From: Aquibium pacificus | Lineage (GTDB): Bacteria; Pseudomonadota; Alphaproteobacteria; Rhizobiales; Rhizobiaceae | Assembly: GCF_040839445.1 (NCBI RefSeq) | Contig: NZ_JBDPGJ010000001.1 | Coordinates: forward strand, 620,001-684,000 | Length of the DNA stretch: 64,000 nt | Reading direction: 5' to 3' | Shown here: positions 43,628-52,321 of the stretch, piece by piece | Numbering within the stretch: position 1 is the stretch's first letter | Layout: every line of letters starts with the position of its first letter | The notes under the pieces: generated by a model | The model's input: the letters and a program-made list of their open reading frames with translations, nothing else | Databases searched by the model: none | What the model was told of the DNA's origin: nothing | Translations under genes and position numbers: made by a program

Positions 43628-43736
43628 GACTTTCCTCCTCGGTTTCTCGAGTTTCTTATGGGCGGCACCACCATAACATGAGGTCGGCGGTTTTGTTGCC
43701 CGGGGCCGATCACGATTTCACCCGGTCGCGGTCCGT

Positions 43737-44651
43737 CTACGGCCACTTCACCATCGGCGGCATGGAGGACAGGATCGAGTTCACGTTGCCGCCCGTCTTG
43801 AGCCCGAAGGTCGTGCCCCGGTCGTATAGCAGGTTGTACTCGACGTAGCGGCCGCGCCGTACCAGTTGCTCGTCGCGTTCGGCCTCTGTCCATTCCTTGT
43901 CGAAGTTGCGCCGCACGAGTTCGGGATAGATCTCGGCGAAACTCGTGCCCACGTCCTGCGTGAAGGCAAAATCGGCATTCCAGCCGCCCTTTTCGGCGGG
44001 AGAGTGGAGCCAGTCGTAGAAGATGCCGCCGATGCCGCGCGCCTCGTTGCGGTGCGGCAGGAAGAAGTAGTCGTCGCACCAGCGCTTGTATTTGTCGTAG
44101 TCGGCGACGCGAGGGTTTCGATCGCAGGCCGCCTTCATCGCCGCGTGAAAGTCCACCGTGTCGCGATCCTCCTGCGTGCGGCGGCGGTCGAGCACCGGGG
44201 TCAGATCCGCGCCGCCGCCGAACCACTGGCGTGCCGTCACCACCATGCGGGTGTTCATGTGAACGGCCGGCACGTGCGGGTTCCAAGGGTGCGCGATCAG
44301 CGAGATGCCCGAGGCCCAGAACGTCGGGTTCTCCTCACCGCCGGGCATCTGCTTGCGGAATTCGGGCGAAAACTCGCCGTGGACCAGCGAAGTGTGCACG
44401 CCGGCCTTCTCGAAGACGCGGCCGTGCAGCATCGACATGGTCCCGCCGCCGCCCTCGCCCTCCTCGCGCAGCCAGGGCGTGCGTTCGAAGCGTCCCGGCG
44501 TCCGGTCGGAAAGTGGGCCTGCGACCTCGTCCTCCAGCCGTTCGAACAGGCCGCAGATGCGGTCGCGCAGTTCCTCGAACCAGGCCCTCGCGGCCACCTT
44601 CTTGGCTTCCAGGTCCGGCGGCATGTCGGCCGGGATCTCGGGGCGTTCCAT
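43737..44651 (-). CDS. hemF: Oxygen-dependent coproporphyrinogen III oxidase
   Basis: Converts coproporphyrinogen III to protoporphyrinogen IX with O2 in haem synthesis. The 304-residue protein has the family signatures GGGGTMSMLHGRVFEKAGVH, MNTRMVV, WFGGGADLTP, YKRWCDDYFFLPHRNEARG and RRGRYVEYNLLYDRGTTFGL. It ends at MPPMVKWP, about 25 residues before the E. coli end; I recall the same short end in other Hyphomicrobiales and do not consider it truncated. The ATG at 44651 is used; 44672 is also in frame. It is divergent from a small conserved gene, and petABC needing haem lies 9 kb away. Confidence 0.95.
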   Translation of the reverse strand: MERPEIPADMPPDLEAKKVAARAWFEELRDRICGLFERLEDEVAGPLSDRTPGRFERTPWLREEGEGGGGTMSMLHGRVFEKAGVHTSLVHGEFSPEFRKQMPGGEENPTFWASGISLIAHPWNPHVPAVHMNTRMVVTARQWFGGGADLTPVLDRRRTQEDRDTVDFHAAMKAACDRNPRVADYDKYKRWCDDYFFLPHRNEARGIGGIFYDWLHSPAEKGGWNADFAFTQDVGTSFAEIYPELVRRNFDKEWTEAERDEQLVRRGRYVEYNLLYDRGTTFGLKTGGNVNSILSSMPPMVKWP

Positions 44652-44808
44652 TCGCGTCTCCGGTTGCAGCATCTCGCGTCGGCGCGGACATAGTCCCGGA
44701 GGCACCGTCCTCGCAACCCGTGGCGCGCGAATCGGCCAAGCCACAGAATCGACTCGCAATTTCGCCGAGCCGGCCATAGATTTCCATCTGGAAGCGAGGA
44801 GAGGTTCT

Positions 44809-45066
44809 GTGCGTACACCGCCAAGACCGCCGCTCGACGGGCTCAAGAAGCGGCTCGACCGTCACCGCAGGGAAGGCGCCCGCCTGCCGCGGGACGGCTT
44901 CATCCGCGAGACCTACGCCCTGCCGCGCACCGACGCGCGCGAAAAGGCGCGCGAATGGTTCGACCGCTGGCCCAAGCAGGCCTACTGGACGGCCATCGAA
45001 AGCTGGTGCGAGCGCCCCGAGGACGTCATCGAGTTCACGATGAGAAGGCTGCCGACGGCGGATTGA
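44809..45066 (+). CDS. Small conserved hypothetical protein
   Basis: An 85-residue basic protein that I cannot assign. It is dominated by charged residues, with KKRLDRHRREGARLPRDGFI and a C-terminal tryptophan-rich part (EWFDRWPKQAYWTAIESW). The repeated aromatic spacing suggests an amphipathic helix pair. GTG at 44809 follows GAGGAGAGG; the longer frame upstream runs through the hemF promoter side and is not used. Its 3' end overlaps trmL on the other strand by 32 bases. It lies divergent to hemF. Confidence 0.65.
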   Translation: MRTPPRPPLDGLKKRLDRHRREGARLPRDGFIRETYALPRTDAREKAREWFDRWPKQAYWTAIESWCERPEDVIEFTMRRLPTAD

Positions 45067-45523
45067 CCTGCCTCACCGCTTCCCCCGCTGCCATCGCGAC
45101 TGACATCGCCAGATTGAGGCTTCTGCCGCCGCCGGGCATCGGGATGAGAAGGCGTTCGTCGGCAGCCGCATGCACGTGGTCGGAAACGCCGGCCGACTCC
45201 CGGCCGAAGAGCAGGATGTCGCCTGGCCGGTAGTCGAAGCGCGTATAGGGCAAGGCGGCCTTGGTCGAAAACAGCAGCAACCGCCGCCCTTCCGCGCCTC
45301 GCCACGCCTCGAAGGCTTCCCAGTCGTCGTGGCGGATCAGCGCCGCCATCTCAAGATAGTCCATGCCTGCGCGCTTCAACGTCCGGTCCGACATGTCGAA
45401 GCCGGCCGGTCCGATCACGTCGATGGCGATGCCGAGGCAGGCGCCAAGGCGGAGGATCGCGCCGGTGTTGCCCGCGATGTCGGGCTGATAGAGCGCGATA
45501 CGGATGCCGTCTTTCACGTCCAC
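45035..45523 (-). CDS. trmL: tRNA (cytidine(34)-2'-O)-methyltransferase
   Basis: A 162-residue SPOUT-class methyltransferase that 2'-O-methylates the wobble base of tRNA-Leu isoacceptors using S-adenosylmethionine. The knot region motifs are clear: ALYQPDIAGNTGAILRLGAC at the start, DILLFGRESAGVSD in the middle and PMPGGGRSLNLAMSVAMAAGE at the end. The size fits TrmL (about 155). It forms part of the trmL-hemF-petABC neighbourhood common in the order, although here two ABC exporters and an acetyltransferase pair lie between trmL and petA. Confidence 0.93.
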   Translation of the reverse strand: MDVKDGIRIALYQPDIAGNTGAILRLGACLGIAIDVIGPAGFDMSDRTLKRAGMDYLEMAALIRHDDWEAFEAWRGAEGRRLLLFSTKAALPYTRFDYRPGDILLFGRESAGVSDHVHAAADERLLIPMPGGGRSLNLAMSVAMAAGEAVRQVNPPSAAFSS

Positions 45524-45803
45524 GATCCATTCCGTTGCGGAAGGGCAACACTTTTGGGGTGCCCGCCGCCCGTAGAATTGCAGCGGTAGCCAAGCCGCAC
45601 GAATTGGTCTATGGGCTCATCCATCGTCAACCCCGAACCATGGAGGCAGGAATGGACATCATGTTGTTTGCATCTTCTTTCTGCCTGCGCGACAGGCGCC
45701 CGCTCTGACGGCGGCTTCGGAACGACGAACCTTCCCATAGACGGTTTTTTCATCGCCCGAATCCCTGCCGGAACACAGCTTCCGAACGCGAGAGAGTCCA
45801 GCG

Positions 45804-46097
45804 ATGACGAAAAAACCTCCCTTGGGGCACAAAGCCCCTTCCGAACCGATTGCCACCGCTCCGGCGGGTAGCGTCGCTCACGCCCCCTTCGCGAAAGATC
45901 TGACGCCAGCTCTTGCCGCCGGGCTGTCAGCAGCCTTCAGGGCCGCTCTTGGCGGGGCTGGTCATCCAAACCATCTTGCTAACGGGAAGGGCGGCCCCAC
46001 GAAGCCCGGCGCCGCAGTGGCGAAGGACTCGCGCGCGACTTCCAGACCAGCGGCCACCGGTCCGGTCCGAACCGGACCGCGGATAGGCCACAAGTGA
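45804..46097 (+). CDS. Small basic low-complexity hypothetical protein
   Basis: A 97-residue protein rich in Ala, Pro, Gly and Lys (APSEPIATAPAGSVAHAP, GKGGPTKPGAAVAKDSR) with one possible helix (LTPALAAGLSAAFRAAL). No domain is recognised; it is probably disordered and could bind nucleic acid or a partner. A GAGAGAG run upstream may serve as its ribosome site. It ends 20 bases before the first ABC exporter gene and could be cotranscribed. GC-rich DNA yields such frames by chance, so confidence is limited. The 280 bp upstream (to trmL) show no other gene. Confidence 0.45.
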   Translation: MTKKPPLGHKAPSEPIATAPAGSVAHAPFAKDLTPALAAGLSAAFRAALGGAGHPNHLANGKGGPTKPGAAVAKDSRATSRPAATGPVRTGPRIGHK

Positions 46098-46117
46098 GAA
46101 AGACGAGAGAAAAGACG

Positions 46118-47965
46118 ATGTTCCGCTGGTTCGAAAGCCGTCTCGACCCGTTTCCCCCGGAGGAACCGCTGGAGCCGCCGAAGACGCTGGTCGCGTTCTG
46201 CCTGCACTACACGAAGGGATCGTGGCAGTGGCTGGCGCCCTCGGCGATCCTCATGGCACTGATCGCCATTACCGAAGTCTGGATGTTCTCGTTCGTCGGC
46301 AACATCGTCGACTGGCTGTCGGAACGGGATCGCGCAACCTTCCTCGAACAGGAAGGGATGAAGCTCGCCGGCATGGCGCTGATCGTGCTCGTCGCGCTGC
46401 CGCTGATGGTCTGGTTCCACTCTCTGCTGAACCAGCAGGTGCTCATGGGCAACTATCCCATGCGCATCCGCTGGCAGGTGCACCGCTACCTGCTCAAGCA
46501 GTCGATGACCTTCTATCAGGACGAGTTCGCCGGTCGTATCGCCACGAAGCTGATGCAGACGGCGCTCGCCGTGCGCGAATGCGTGATCAAGCTGATCGAC
46601 GTGATGAATTACGTCATCGTCTACTTCACCGGTGTGCTCATCATCGTCGGTTCGGCCGACCTGAGGCTTGCCGCGCCCATCCTGGGATGGCTTATCGGCT
46701 ACGTCCTCCTGATGCGCTATTTCGTTCCGCGCCTGGGCGAAGTGGCCGAAAGGCAGGCCGACGCCCGTTCCCTCATGACCGGCCGCGTCGTGGACAGCTA
46801 CACCAACATCCAGACGGTGAAGCTGTTCTCGCATGCCCGCCGCGAGGCCGGGTATGCGCGGGAGGGCATGAAGGGCTTCCTCGACACCGTCTACGGCCAG
46901 ATGCGGCTGGTGACCGGCCTCTACGGAATGCTCTACCTCCTGAACTCGCTCTGCCTGTTCCTTGTGGGGACGCTGGGCATCTGGCTCTGGCTTCAGGAGG
47001 CGGTGTCGATCGGCGCGGTGGCGGTGTCGCTGGCGCTCGTGCTTCGCCTCTGGGGCATGTCGCAATGGATCATGTGGGAGCTTTCGGCGCTGTTCGAGAA
47101 CATCGGCACCGTGCAGGACGGCATCAACTCGATCTCGCTGCCGCGACTGGTGGAAGACCGGCACCAGGCGAAGGAACTTGTCGTCAAGCGCGGCGAGATC
47201 GTCTTCGACGGGGTCCGCTTCCACTACGGCAAGAAGAAGGGCGTCATTGAGGAACTCTCGCTGACCATTCGGCCGGGCGAGAAGGTCGGCGTAGTCGGCC
47301 GCTCGGGCGCCGGCAAGTCCACGCTGGTGAACCTGCTCCTGCGTTTCTACGACATCGAGAGCGGCCGCGTCCTGATTGATGGACAGGATATCTCGGAGGT
47401 TACGCAGGACAGCCTCAGGGCTAACATCGGCATGGTTACGCAGGACACCTCGCTGCTGCACCGCTCGGTGCGCGAGAACATCCTCTATGGCCGGCCGGAC
47501 GCGACCGAGGAGATGATGCTGGAGGCCGCGCGCAAGGCCGAGACGCTAGACTTCGTCGCGACGCTCACCGATCCCAAGGGCCGAAAGGGCTTCGACGCCC
47601 ATGTCGGCGAGCGCGGGGTGAAACTTTCGGGCGGACAGCGCCAAAGAATCGCCATAGCGCGCGTGATGCTGAAGGACGCGCCGATCCTCATCCTCGACGA
47701 GGCCACGTCGGCGCTCGATTCCGAGGTCGAGGCGGCCATCCAGGAAAACCTCTACCGGCTGATGGAGGGCAAGACGGTCATCGCCATCGCGCACCGGCTG
47801 TCCACCATCGCTGCGATGGACCGGCTCATCGTCATGGACAAGGGCGAGGTGATCGAAGAGGGCACGCACGAGGAACTGATCGCGCACAACGGGCTTTACG
47901 CCCAGTTGTGGGAGCGGCAGTCGGGGGGTTTCCTCGATCTCGAGACGGCAGAAGCGGCGGAATAG
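46118..47965 (+). CDS. ABC exporter half-transporter, subunit 1
   Basis: A 615-residue protein with an N-terminal six-helix membrane domain (about 35-330) fused to an ATPase domain (about 345-600). Walker A is GRSGAGKSTLV, the ABC signature is KLSGGQRQRIAIARV, Walker B is ILILDEATSALDSE and the switch His is in AIAHRLSTI. Membrane-domain coupling residues such as FYQDEFAGRIATKLMQ are visible. Export of a lipid, peptide or drug is typical for this layout. ATG at 46118 follows GAGAGAAAAG. A near-paralogue follows after 58 bp, so the two probably form a heterodimer. Confidence 0.92.
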   Translation: MFRWFESRLDPFPPEEPLEPPKTLVAFCLHYTKGSWQWLAPSAILMALIAITEVWMFSFVGNIVDWLSERDRATFLEQEGMKLAGMALIVLVALPLMVWFHSLLNQQVLMGNYPMRIRWQVHRYLLKQSMTFYQDEFAGRIATKLMQTALAVRECVIKLIDVMNYVIVYFTGVLIIVGSADLRLAAPILGWLIGYVLLMRYFVPRLGEVAERQADARSLMTGRVVDSYTNIQTVKLFSHARREAGYAREGMKGFLDTVYGQMRLVTGLYGMLYLLNSLCLFLVGTLGIWLWLQEAVSIGAVAVSLALVLRLWGMSQWIMWELSALFENIGTVQDGINSISLPRLVEDRHQAKELVVKRGEIVFDGVRFHYGKKKGVIEELSLTIRPGEKVGVVGRSGAGKSTLVNLLLRFYDIESGRVLIDGQDISEVTQDSLRANIGMVTQDTSLLHRSVRENILYGRPDATEEMMLEAARKAETLDFVATLTDPKGRKGFDAHVGERGVKLSGGQRQRIAIARVMLKDAPILILDEATSALDSEVEAAIQENLYRLMEGKTVIAIAHRLSTIAAMDRLIVMDKGEVIEEGTHEELIAHNGLYAQLWERQSGGFLDLETAEAAE

Positions 47966-48023
47966 AAAAGGGGTGGCTGCCCGGACTGCGGGGGGCGGCC
48001 ACCGGTTGGGCTGGCAACGGACA

Positions 48024-49916
48024 ATGGCAATCACCAACGACGACGACACGGAAAATCGCCGCCTGCGCGACCGGCTCTGGAGCCGGGTGGAGGGCGTCGT
48101 CGATCCCTTTCACGACACTGACCGGGACGTGCTCCCCGAGGACGCCTGGCGGTTCATCCTCTATTTCGCCCGTCAGGCGAAGGGACCGTTCATCCTTCTC
48201 CTCATCATGGGCGGCCTGGTGGGCACGGTCGATGCGGGGCTATACTGGGCAATCGGCTGGCTGATCGACCTGCTCGACCAGTCTGATCCGGCAACACTCT
48301 TTGCCGACCACTGGCCCGAACTCGCCGGACTGCTCGTGCTCGTGCTGGTGGTGCGCGCGGCCGTGATGATCGGGTCGGCGGTCGTCGAGCAGCAGATCAT
48401 CGTCCCCGGCTTTTTCGCCCTGGTGCGATGGCAGGCCTTCCGGCGCGTCATCGAGCAACCTTACGAGTTCTACCAGAACGACTTTGCCGGCCGCATCGCG
48501 CAGAAGATCATGCAGGGCGGCGAGGCGGTCGGCGATTTCATCGTCTCCGTGCTTCAGTCGGTCTGGTCCTTCCTGACCTTCCTGTTCCTGGCGACGACGC
48601 TGCTCGCGGCCCTCAATCCACTGATGGGCGTGGTGCTGGCGGTCTGGTGCGGCGGCTATGCGCTGATCATCCGCTACCTCCTGCCGGAACTCCGGAAGGC
48701 CGGCCGCGCCACCGCCGACCAGCGCTCCATCTTCAGCGGCCGGCTGGTCGATTCCTTCACCAACATCGTCGCGGTGAAACTGTTCGACAGCGGCCGGCGC
48801 GAGCACGCCTTCGTGCGCGAAGGGCTGGAAAACTTCTATCGGGCGGTCACGCGGCTGACCCGCAACATCACCACCGTGCGTTCCTGCGTCGCCATCCTCA
48901 ACGGCCTGATGATGGCATCGATCGCGGCGATCGCGGTGACGAGTTGGACCCGGGGCGAGATATCGACGGGCGCCATCGCCGCCGCGCTGGGACTGGTGTT
49001 CAGGCTCAACAACATGTCGAGCTGGATGATGTTCAACATCAACGGCCTCATCCGCTCCTATGCCACGGTGCAGGACGCCACCGGGACGATCTCCGTCGAA
49101 CCGGCCATCCGCGACGTGCCGGGCGCGGTCGCGGCGCCGCGCACAACGGGCGACATCCGGTTCGAGAACGTCACCTTCCATTATGGCAAGGGCGGCGGCG
49201 TCATCGAAAATCTGAACCTGCACATCCGGTCGGGCGAGAGGGTTGCGCTGGTCGGGCCGTCGGGCGCCGGCAAGACCACGATCGTCAACCTGCTCCTGCG
49301 GCTCTTCGACGTGGAGGGCGGGCGTATCCTGCTCGACGGGCAGGATATCCGCGGCCTGACCCAAGCCTCGCTGCGCGACCAGTTCGGCGTCGTCAGCCAG
49401 GAGCCGATGCTCATGCACCGCTCCATCCGCGACAACATCGCCTATGGCCGCCCGGGCGCGGCCGACGCGGAAATCGTTGAGGCGGCGAGGCGGGCGGCGG
49501 CCTATGACTTCATCAAGGACGTCTTGGATCCGAAGGGGCGCAAGGGTCTAAGCGCTTATGTCGGCGAGCGCGGCGTGAAGCTTTCGGGCGGTCAGCGCCA
49601 GCGCATCGCGATTGCGCGCATGATGCTGAAGAACGCGCCGGTGCTGATCCTCGACGAGGCGACCTCGGCCCTGGATTCGGAGATCGAGGCAGCGATCCAG
49701 GACAATCTCTACCGCATGATGGAGAACCGCACCGTCATCGCGGTCGCCCACCGGCTGTCCACGATCGCCGCACTTGACCGGCTCGTGATCCTGGATGGTG
49801 GGAGAATCGTCGAGGAAGGAAGCCATGGCGAGCTCCTCGCCCGCGACGGGCTCTACGCGCAGCTCTGGAAGCGCCAGTCCGGCGGCTTCCTGGCAGACCG
49901 GCTGGCGGCGGAATAG
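48024..49916 (+). CDS. ABC exporter half-transporter, subunit 2
   Basis: A 630-residue half-transporter with the same layout and clear similarity to the preceding gene (FYQNDFAGRIAQKIMQ against FYQDEFAGRIATKLMQ). Walker A GPSGAGKTTIV, signature KLSGGQRQRIAIARM, Walker B VLILDEATSALDSE and switch AVAHRLSTI are all consensus, so both ATP sites of a heterodimer would be catalytically complete. The ATG at 48024 has a weak site; GTG at 47973 with AAAAGGGG before it is an alternative that adds 17 residues. The substrate is unknown. Confidence 0.92.
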   Translation: MAITNDDDTENRRLRDRLWSRVEGVVDPFHDTDRDVLPEDAWRFILYFARQAKGPFILLLIMGGLVGTVDAGLYWAIGWLIDLLDQSDPATLFADHWPELAGLLVLVLVVRAAVMIGSAVVEQQIIVPGFFALVRWQAFRRVIEQPYEFYQNDFAGRIAQKIMQGGEAVGDFIVSVLQSVWSFLTFLFLATTLLAALNPLMGVVLAVWCGGYALIIRYLLPELRKAGRATADQRSIFSGRLVDSFTNIVAVKLFDSGRREHAFVREGLENFYRAVTRLTRNITTVRSCVAILNGLMMASIAAIAVTSWTRGEISTGAIAAALGLVFRLNNMSSWMMFNINGLIRSYATVQDATGTISVEPAIRDVPGAVAAPRTTGDIRFENVTFHYGKGGGVIENLNLHIRSGERVALVGPSGAGKTTIVNLLLRLFDVEGGRILLDGQDIRGLTQASLRDQFGVVSQEPMLMHRSIRDNIAYGRPGAADAEIVEAARRAAAYDFIKDVLDPKGRKGLSAYVGERGVKLSGGQRQRIAIARMMLKNAPVLILDEATSALDSEIEAAIQDNLYRMMENRTVIAVAHRLSTIAALDRLVILDGGRIVEEGSHGELLARDGLYAQLWKRQSGGFLADRLAAE

Positions 49917-49924
49917 GTCTCGCT

Positions 49925-50227
49925 ATGGCCGTCCGACTCCCCGCACTGCGGCAGTCCGATTCGATCTTCGACCCTCTTGCCGCCGAGATCATGGGCGAGA
50001 AGGCGGCTTCGCTCGGCCGCGCGGGCGAGAAGGTGGAACGGTCGCTTGCCGCCCTGCAGGCCCACGAAGGCTCGCCGGCCGACCGGGCGGCCGTTCTGCG
50101 AACGGCTACCCAGGCAGTGCACGCCTATTTTATCCAGCGGGAACTGTGCGGATTGCGACGCCACGACGACGTGATCCGCGAATATTGCATCCCGCGCGAA
50201 GTGCTGGTCAGGCTAGGGGCGCAATAG
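49925..50227 (+). CDS. Small conserved protein, DUF6665-like
   Basis: A 100-residue, mostly helical protein (LAAEIMGEKAASLGRAGEKV, AVLRTATQAVHAYFIQRELC). It resembles a small Hyphomicrobiales family I know as DUF6665, without a known function; this identification is from memory of its pattern and not certain. It starts eight bases after the second ABC exporter stop and is probably in the same transcript. It ends 15 bp before the convergent secreted-protein gene. Confidence 0.65.
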   Translation: MAVRLPALRQSDSIFDPLAAEIMGEKAASLGRAGEKVERSLAALQAHEGSPADRAAVLRTATQAVHAYFIQRELCGLRRHDDVIREYCIPREVLVRLGAQ

Positions 50228-50242
50228 GGGAGGGCGCCGCCG

Positions 50243-50626
50243 TCACTTCGACATGTGGACGTAGCACGGCCCCACGATCTGCTGTTCTCCCGCGCCCTTG
50301 TATTTCTTCAGCGCCGCCTGACAACTCGCCATCGCCTTCTGCTCTGCTGCCTTCTGGCTGCCTGCGTTGATGGATATCCCGCAGACGTGGCCGGGTCCGG
50401 CCCAGTAATGGATCGTTGTGGCCGCGAAGGCGGAGTGGCCCGACGCGGCGATGTATTTCTTGTGGAGACCGGAGCATCCTCCAGTCATGTCGCGCATGTA
50501 CATCACCTTGCGGCGAACGTCCCCTTCCTGGCCCGAAAGGTTGGCCGCCGAAGCCAGCGTCGGCGGCAGAAGCACGAGTGCGAACCCGAGTATGGCGGCA
50601 AGAGTTCCGGTTCGCTGCCCGATCAT
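50243..50626 (-). CDS. Secreted hypothetical protein with four cysteines
   Basis: A 127-residue protein beginning with a Sec signal peptide (RTGTLAAILGFALVLLPPTLASA). The mature part has four cysteines (GGCSGLHKK, GHVCGISINA, MASCQAALKK, VGPCYVHM) that could form two disulfides in the periplasm. I do not recognise the fold. The ATG at 50626 follows GGGGGGA; a TTG five codons upstream is also in frame. It is divergent from the MBOAT gene, across about 270 bp that includes an unusually AT-rich stretch around 50660-50730 where promoters are likely. Confidence 0.7.
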   Translation of the reverse strand: MIGQRTGTLAAILGFALVLLPPTLASAANLSGQEGDVRRKVMYMRDMTGGCSGLHKKYIAASGHSAFAATTIHYWAGPGHVCGISINAGSQKAAEQKAMASCQAALKKYKGAGEQQIVGPCYVHMSK

Positions 50627-50893
50627 TGAACGTCCCCCCAATAGTGTCGTTGCGTCAACGCGGTCCAGTATACATACCCCCGGACAACAATCTAGAATAA
50701 TGAGAAGCTATTCAAACTACCTGTGGTAACACTCGGCGCGACCGCAGACGATTGACCTGGAGGGGAGCCTTTGAAGGACATCCTCCAATCCGTCGATCAC
50801 CGGGTTGGCGCCTTTCCTGGTGCGCAGCGGCACGACCATCTTCCGTCAGGTGCGGGGTTCGCATAGGGAAGGGCGAGCGGTCGCGGAATCCCG

Positions 50894-52318
50894 ATGGTCT
50901 TCAGTTCGCCCACCTTCCTCTACGTCTTCCTGCCGGTCTTTCTGGTCATCTATTTCGCCGCGGGGTCGCTCGCGTGGCGAAACGCGGTGCTGATCGGCGC
51001 GAGCCTCTTGTTCTATGCCTGGGGCGAGCCGGTCTTCGTGTTCGTGCTCCTGGCTTCCATCGTCGTGAACTGGCGTCTGGGGCTGGCGATCTCCGGGTCT
51101 GCAGGCGCTGCTCGGCGGCGATGGCTGTCGCTGGGCATCGCTGCCAATCTGGTCATGCTGGGTGCCGCGAAGTATGCCGACATGGCGATGCTGACGCTCG
51201 GGACCCTGTTTCCTGCCTCCGGCGTCGCTCCGATCGGCATTCCGCTTCCGCTCGGTGTCTCCTTCTTCACCTTCCAGGCGATGTCCTATCTCGTCGACGT
51301 CTACCGCCGCGACGCCCGCGCCGAGCCCAGCCTGGCGAAGGTCGCGCTCTACATTTCCATGTTCCCGCAACTCGTCGCGGGCCCGATCGTGCGATACCGG
51401 ACCGTCGCCGCACAGATGTCGCAGCGACGCACGACCCTCTGGCGCGCGGCCACCGGGGCACGCATCTTCGCGATCGGGCTGGCGCAGAAGGTCCTCATCG
51501 CCAACGAGGTCGGCATCTCCGCCGACATGGCCTTCTCCTTCGGCCCCGATCTCGACCTTCCGGAGGCATGGCTGGGTCTCGCCTCCTACACGCTGCAGAT
51601 CTACTTCGATTTCGCCGGCTACTCGAACATGGCGATCGGGATCGGGCTCGCCCTCGGCTTCGGCTTTCCGCGAAATTTCGATATGCCGTATGCCTCCGGG
51701 TCAGTGACAGAGTTCTGGAGGCGCTGGCACATCAGCCTGTCACGCTGGTTTCGCGACTATCTCTACTTTCCTCTCGGAGGAAGTCGGGAAGGAGCCGCGC
51801 GGACCTATCTCAACCTGGTGATCGTCTTCCTGCTCTGCGGCCTCTGGCACGGAGCGGCTTGGACCTTCGTGGCATGGGGGGCCTGGCACGGCGCGCTTCT
51901 GGTGCTCGAGCGGGCATTCCTGTTGCGCATTCTGGCGCGCCTTCCCGCGCTCGCGCGCCACGTCTATCTCCTGCTCGTGGTGATGCTCGGCTGGGTCTTG
52001 TTCCGGGCGGATGGTTTCGCAGCGGCGACGACCTATTTCAGCGCGCTCGCGGGAGGCCAGGGCAACGGCCAGTTCGATCCCGATTTCGCCTCGCTTCTCA
52101 CGCCCTACTGGTCGACGGTCTTCGTTCTTGGGGTTCTGCTGTCGACGGTCCGGATCCGACCGCTATTCGCCTCCCGCCGCCGGGACCGGGCGGTCACGCC
52201 CGTTGTCGCGGGAGCCCGTCGCCTCGCCAAGGACGTCGGCATCTGGCTGCTGCTCCTCTTCAGCATGGTGGGTATCGCGGGCGCCGGCAACAATCCGTTC
52301 CTCTACTTCAGGTTCTGA
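50894..52318 (+). CDS. MBOAT-family O-acyltransferase (AlgI-like)
   Basis: A 474-residue multi-pass membrane acyltransferase. The signature segments VTEFWRRWHISLSRWFRDYL and LLCGLWHGAAWTFVAWGAWHG (with the catalytic His of MBOAT enzymes) are intact, and AGPIVRYRTV is typical of AlgI relatives. AlgI passes acetyl groups across the inner membrane for O-acetylation of an exopolysaccharide. It is followed three bases later by an AlgJ/AlgX-like gene, its usual periplasmic partner. No polysaccharide synthase is nearby, so the modified polymer is unknown. Confidence 0.9.
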   Translation: MVFSSPTFLYVFLPVFLVIYFAAGSLAWRNAVLIGASLLFYAWGEPVFVFVLLASIVVNWRLGLAISGSAGAARRRWLSLGIAANLVMLGAAKYADMAMLTLGTLFPASGVAPIGIPLPLGVSFFTFQAMSYLVDVYRRDARAEPSLAKVALYISMFPQLVAGPIVRYRTVAAQMSQRRTTLWRAATGARIFAIGLAQKVLIANEVGISADMAFSFGPDLDLPEAWLGLASYTLQIYFDFAGYSNMAIGIGLALGFGFPRNFDMPYASGSVTEFWRRWHISLSRWFRDYLYFPLGGSREGAARTYLNLVIVFLLCGLWHGAAWTFVAWGAWHGALLVLERAFLLRILARLPALARHVYLLLVVMLGWVLFRADGFAAATTYFSALAGGQGNGQFDPDFASLLTPYWSTVFVLGVLLSTVRIRPLFASRRRDRAVTPVVAGARRLAKDVGIWLLLLFSMVGIAGAGNNPFLYFRF

Positions 52319-52321
52319 GCG

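Noticed and set aside
43737..44651. hemF appears truncated at the C-terminus compared with E. coli
   Set aside because: The catalytic motifs are complete and, from memory, related alphaproteobacterial proteins also end at the same point, so I do not call it broken.
45641..45709. 22-codon frame with an AGGAATGG start upstream of the 97-residue protein
   Set aside because: Too short, with no supporting operon or motif; likely chance.
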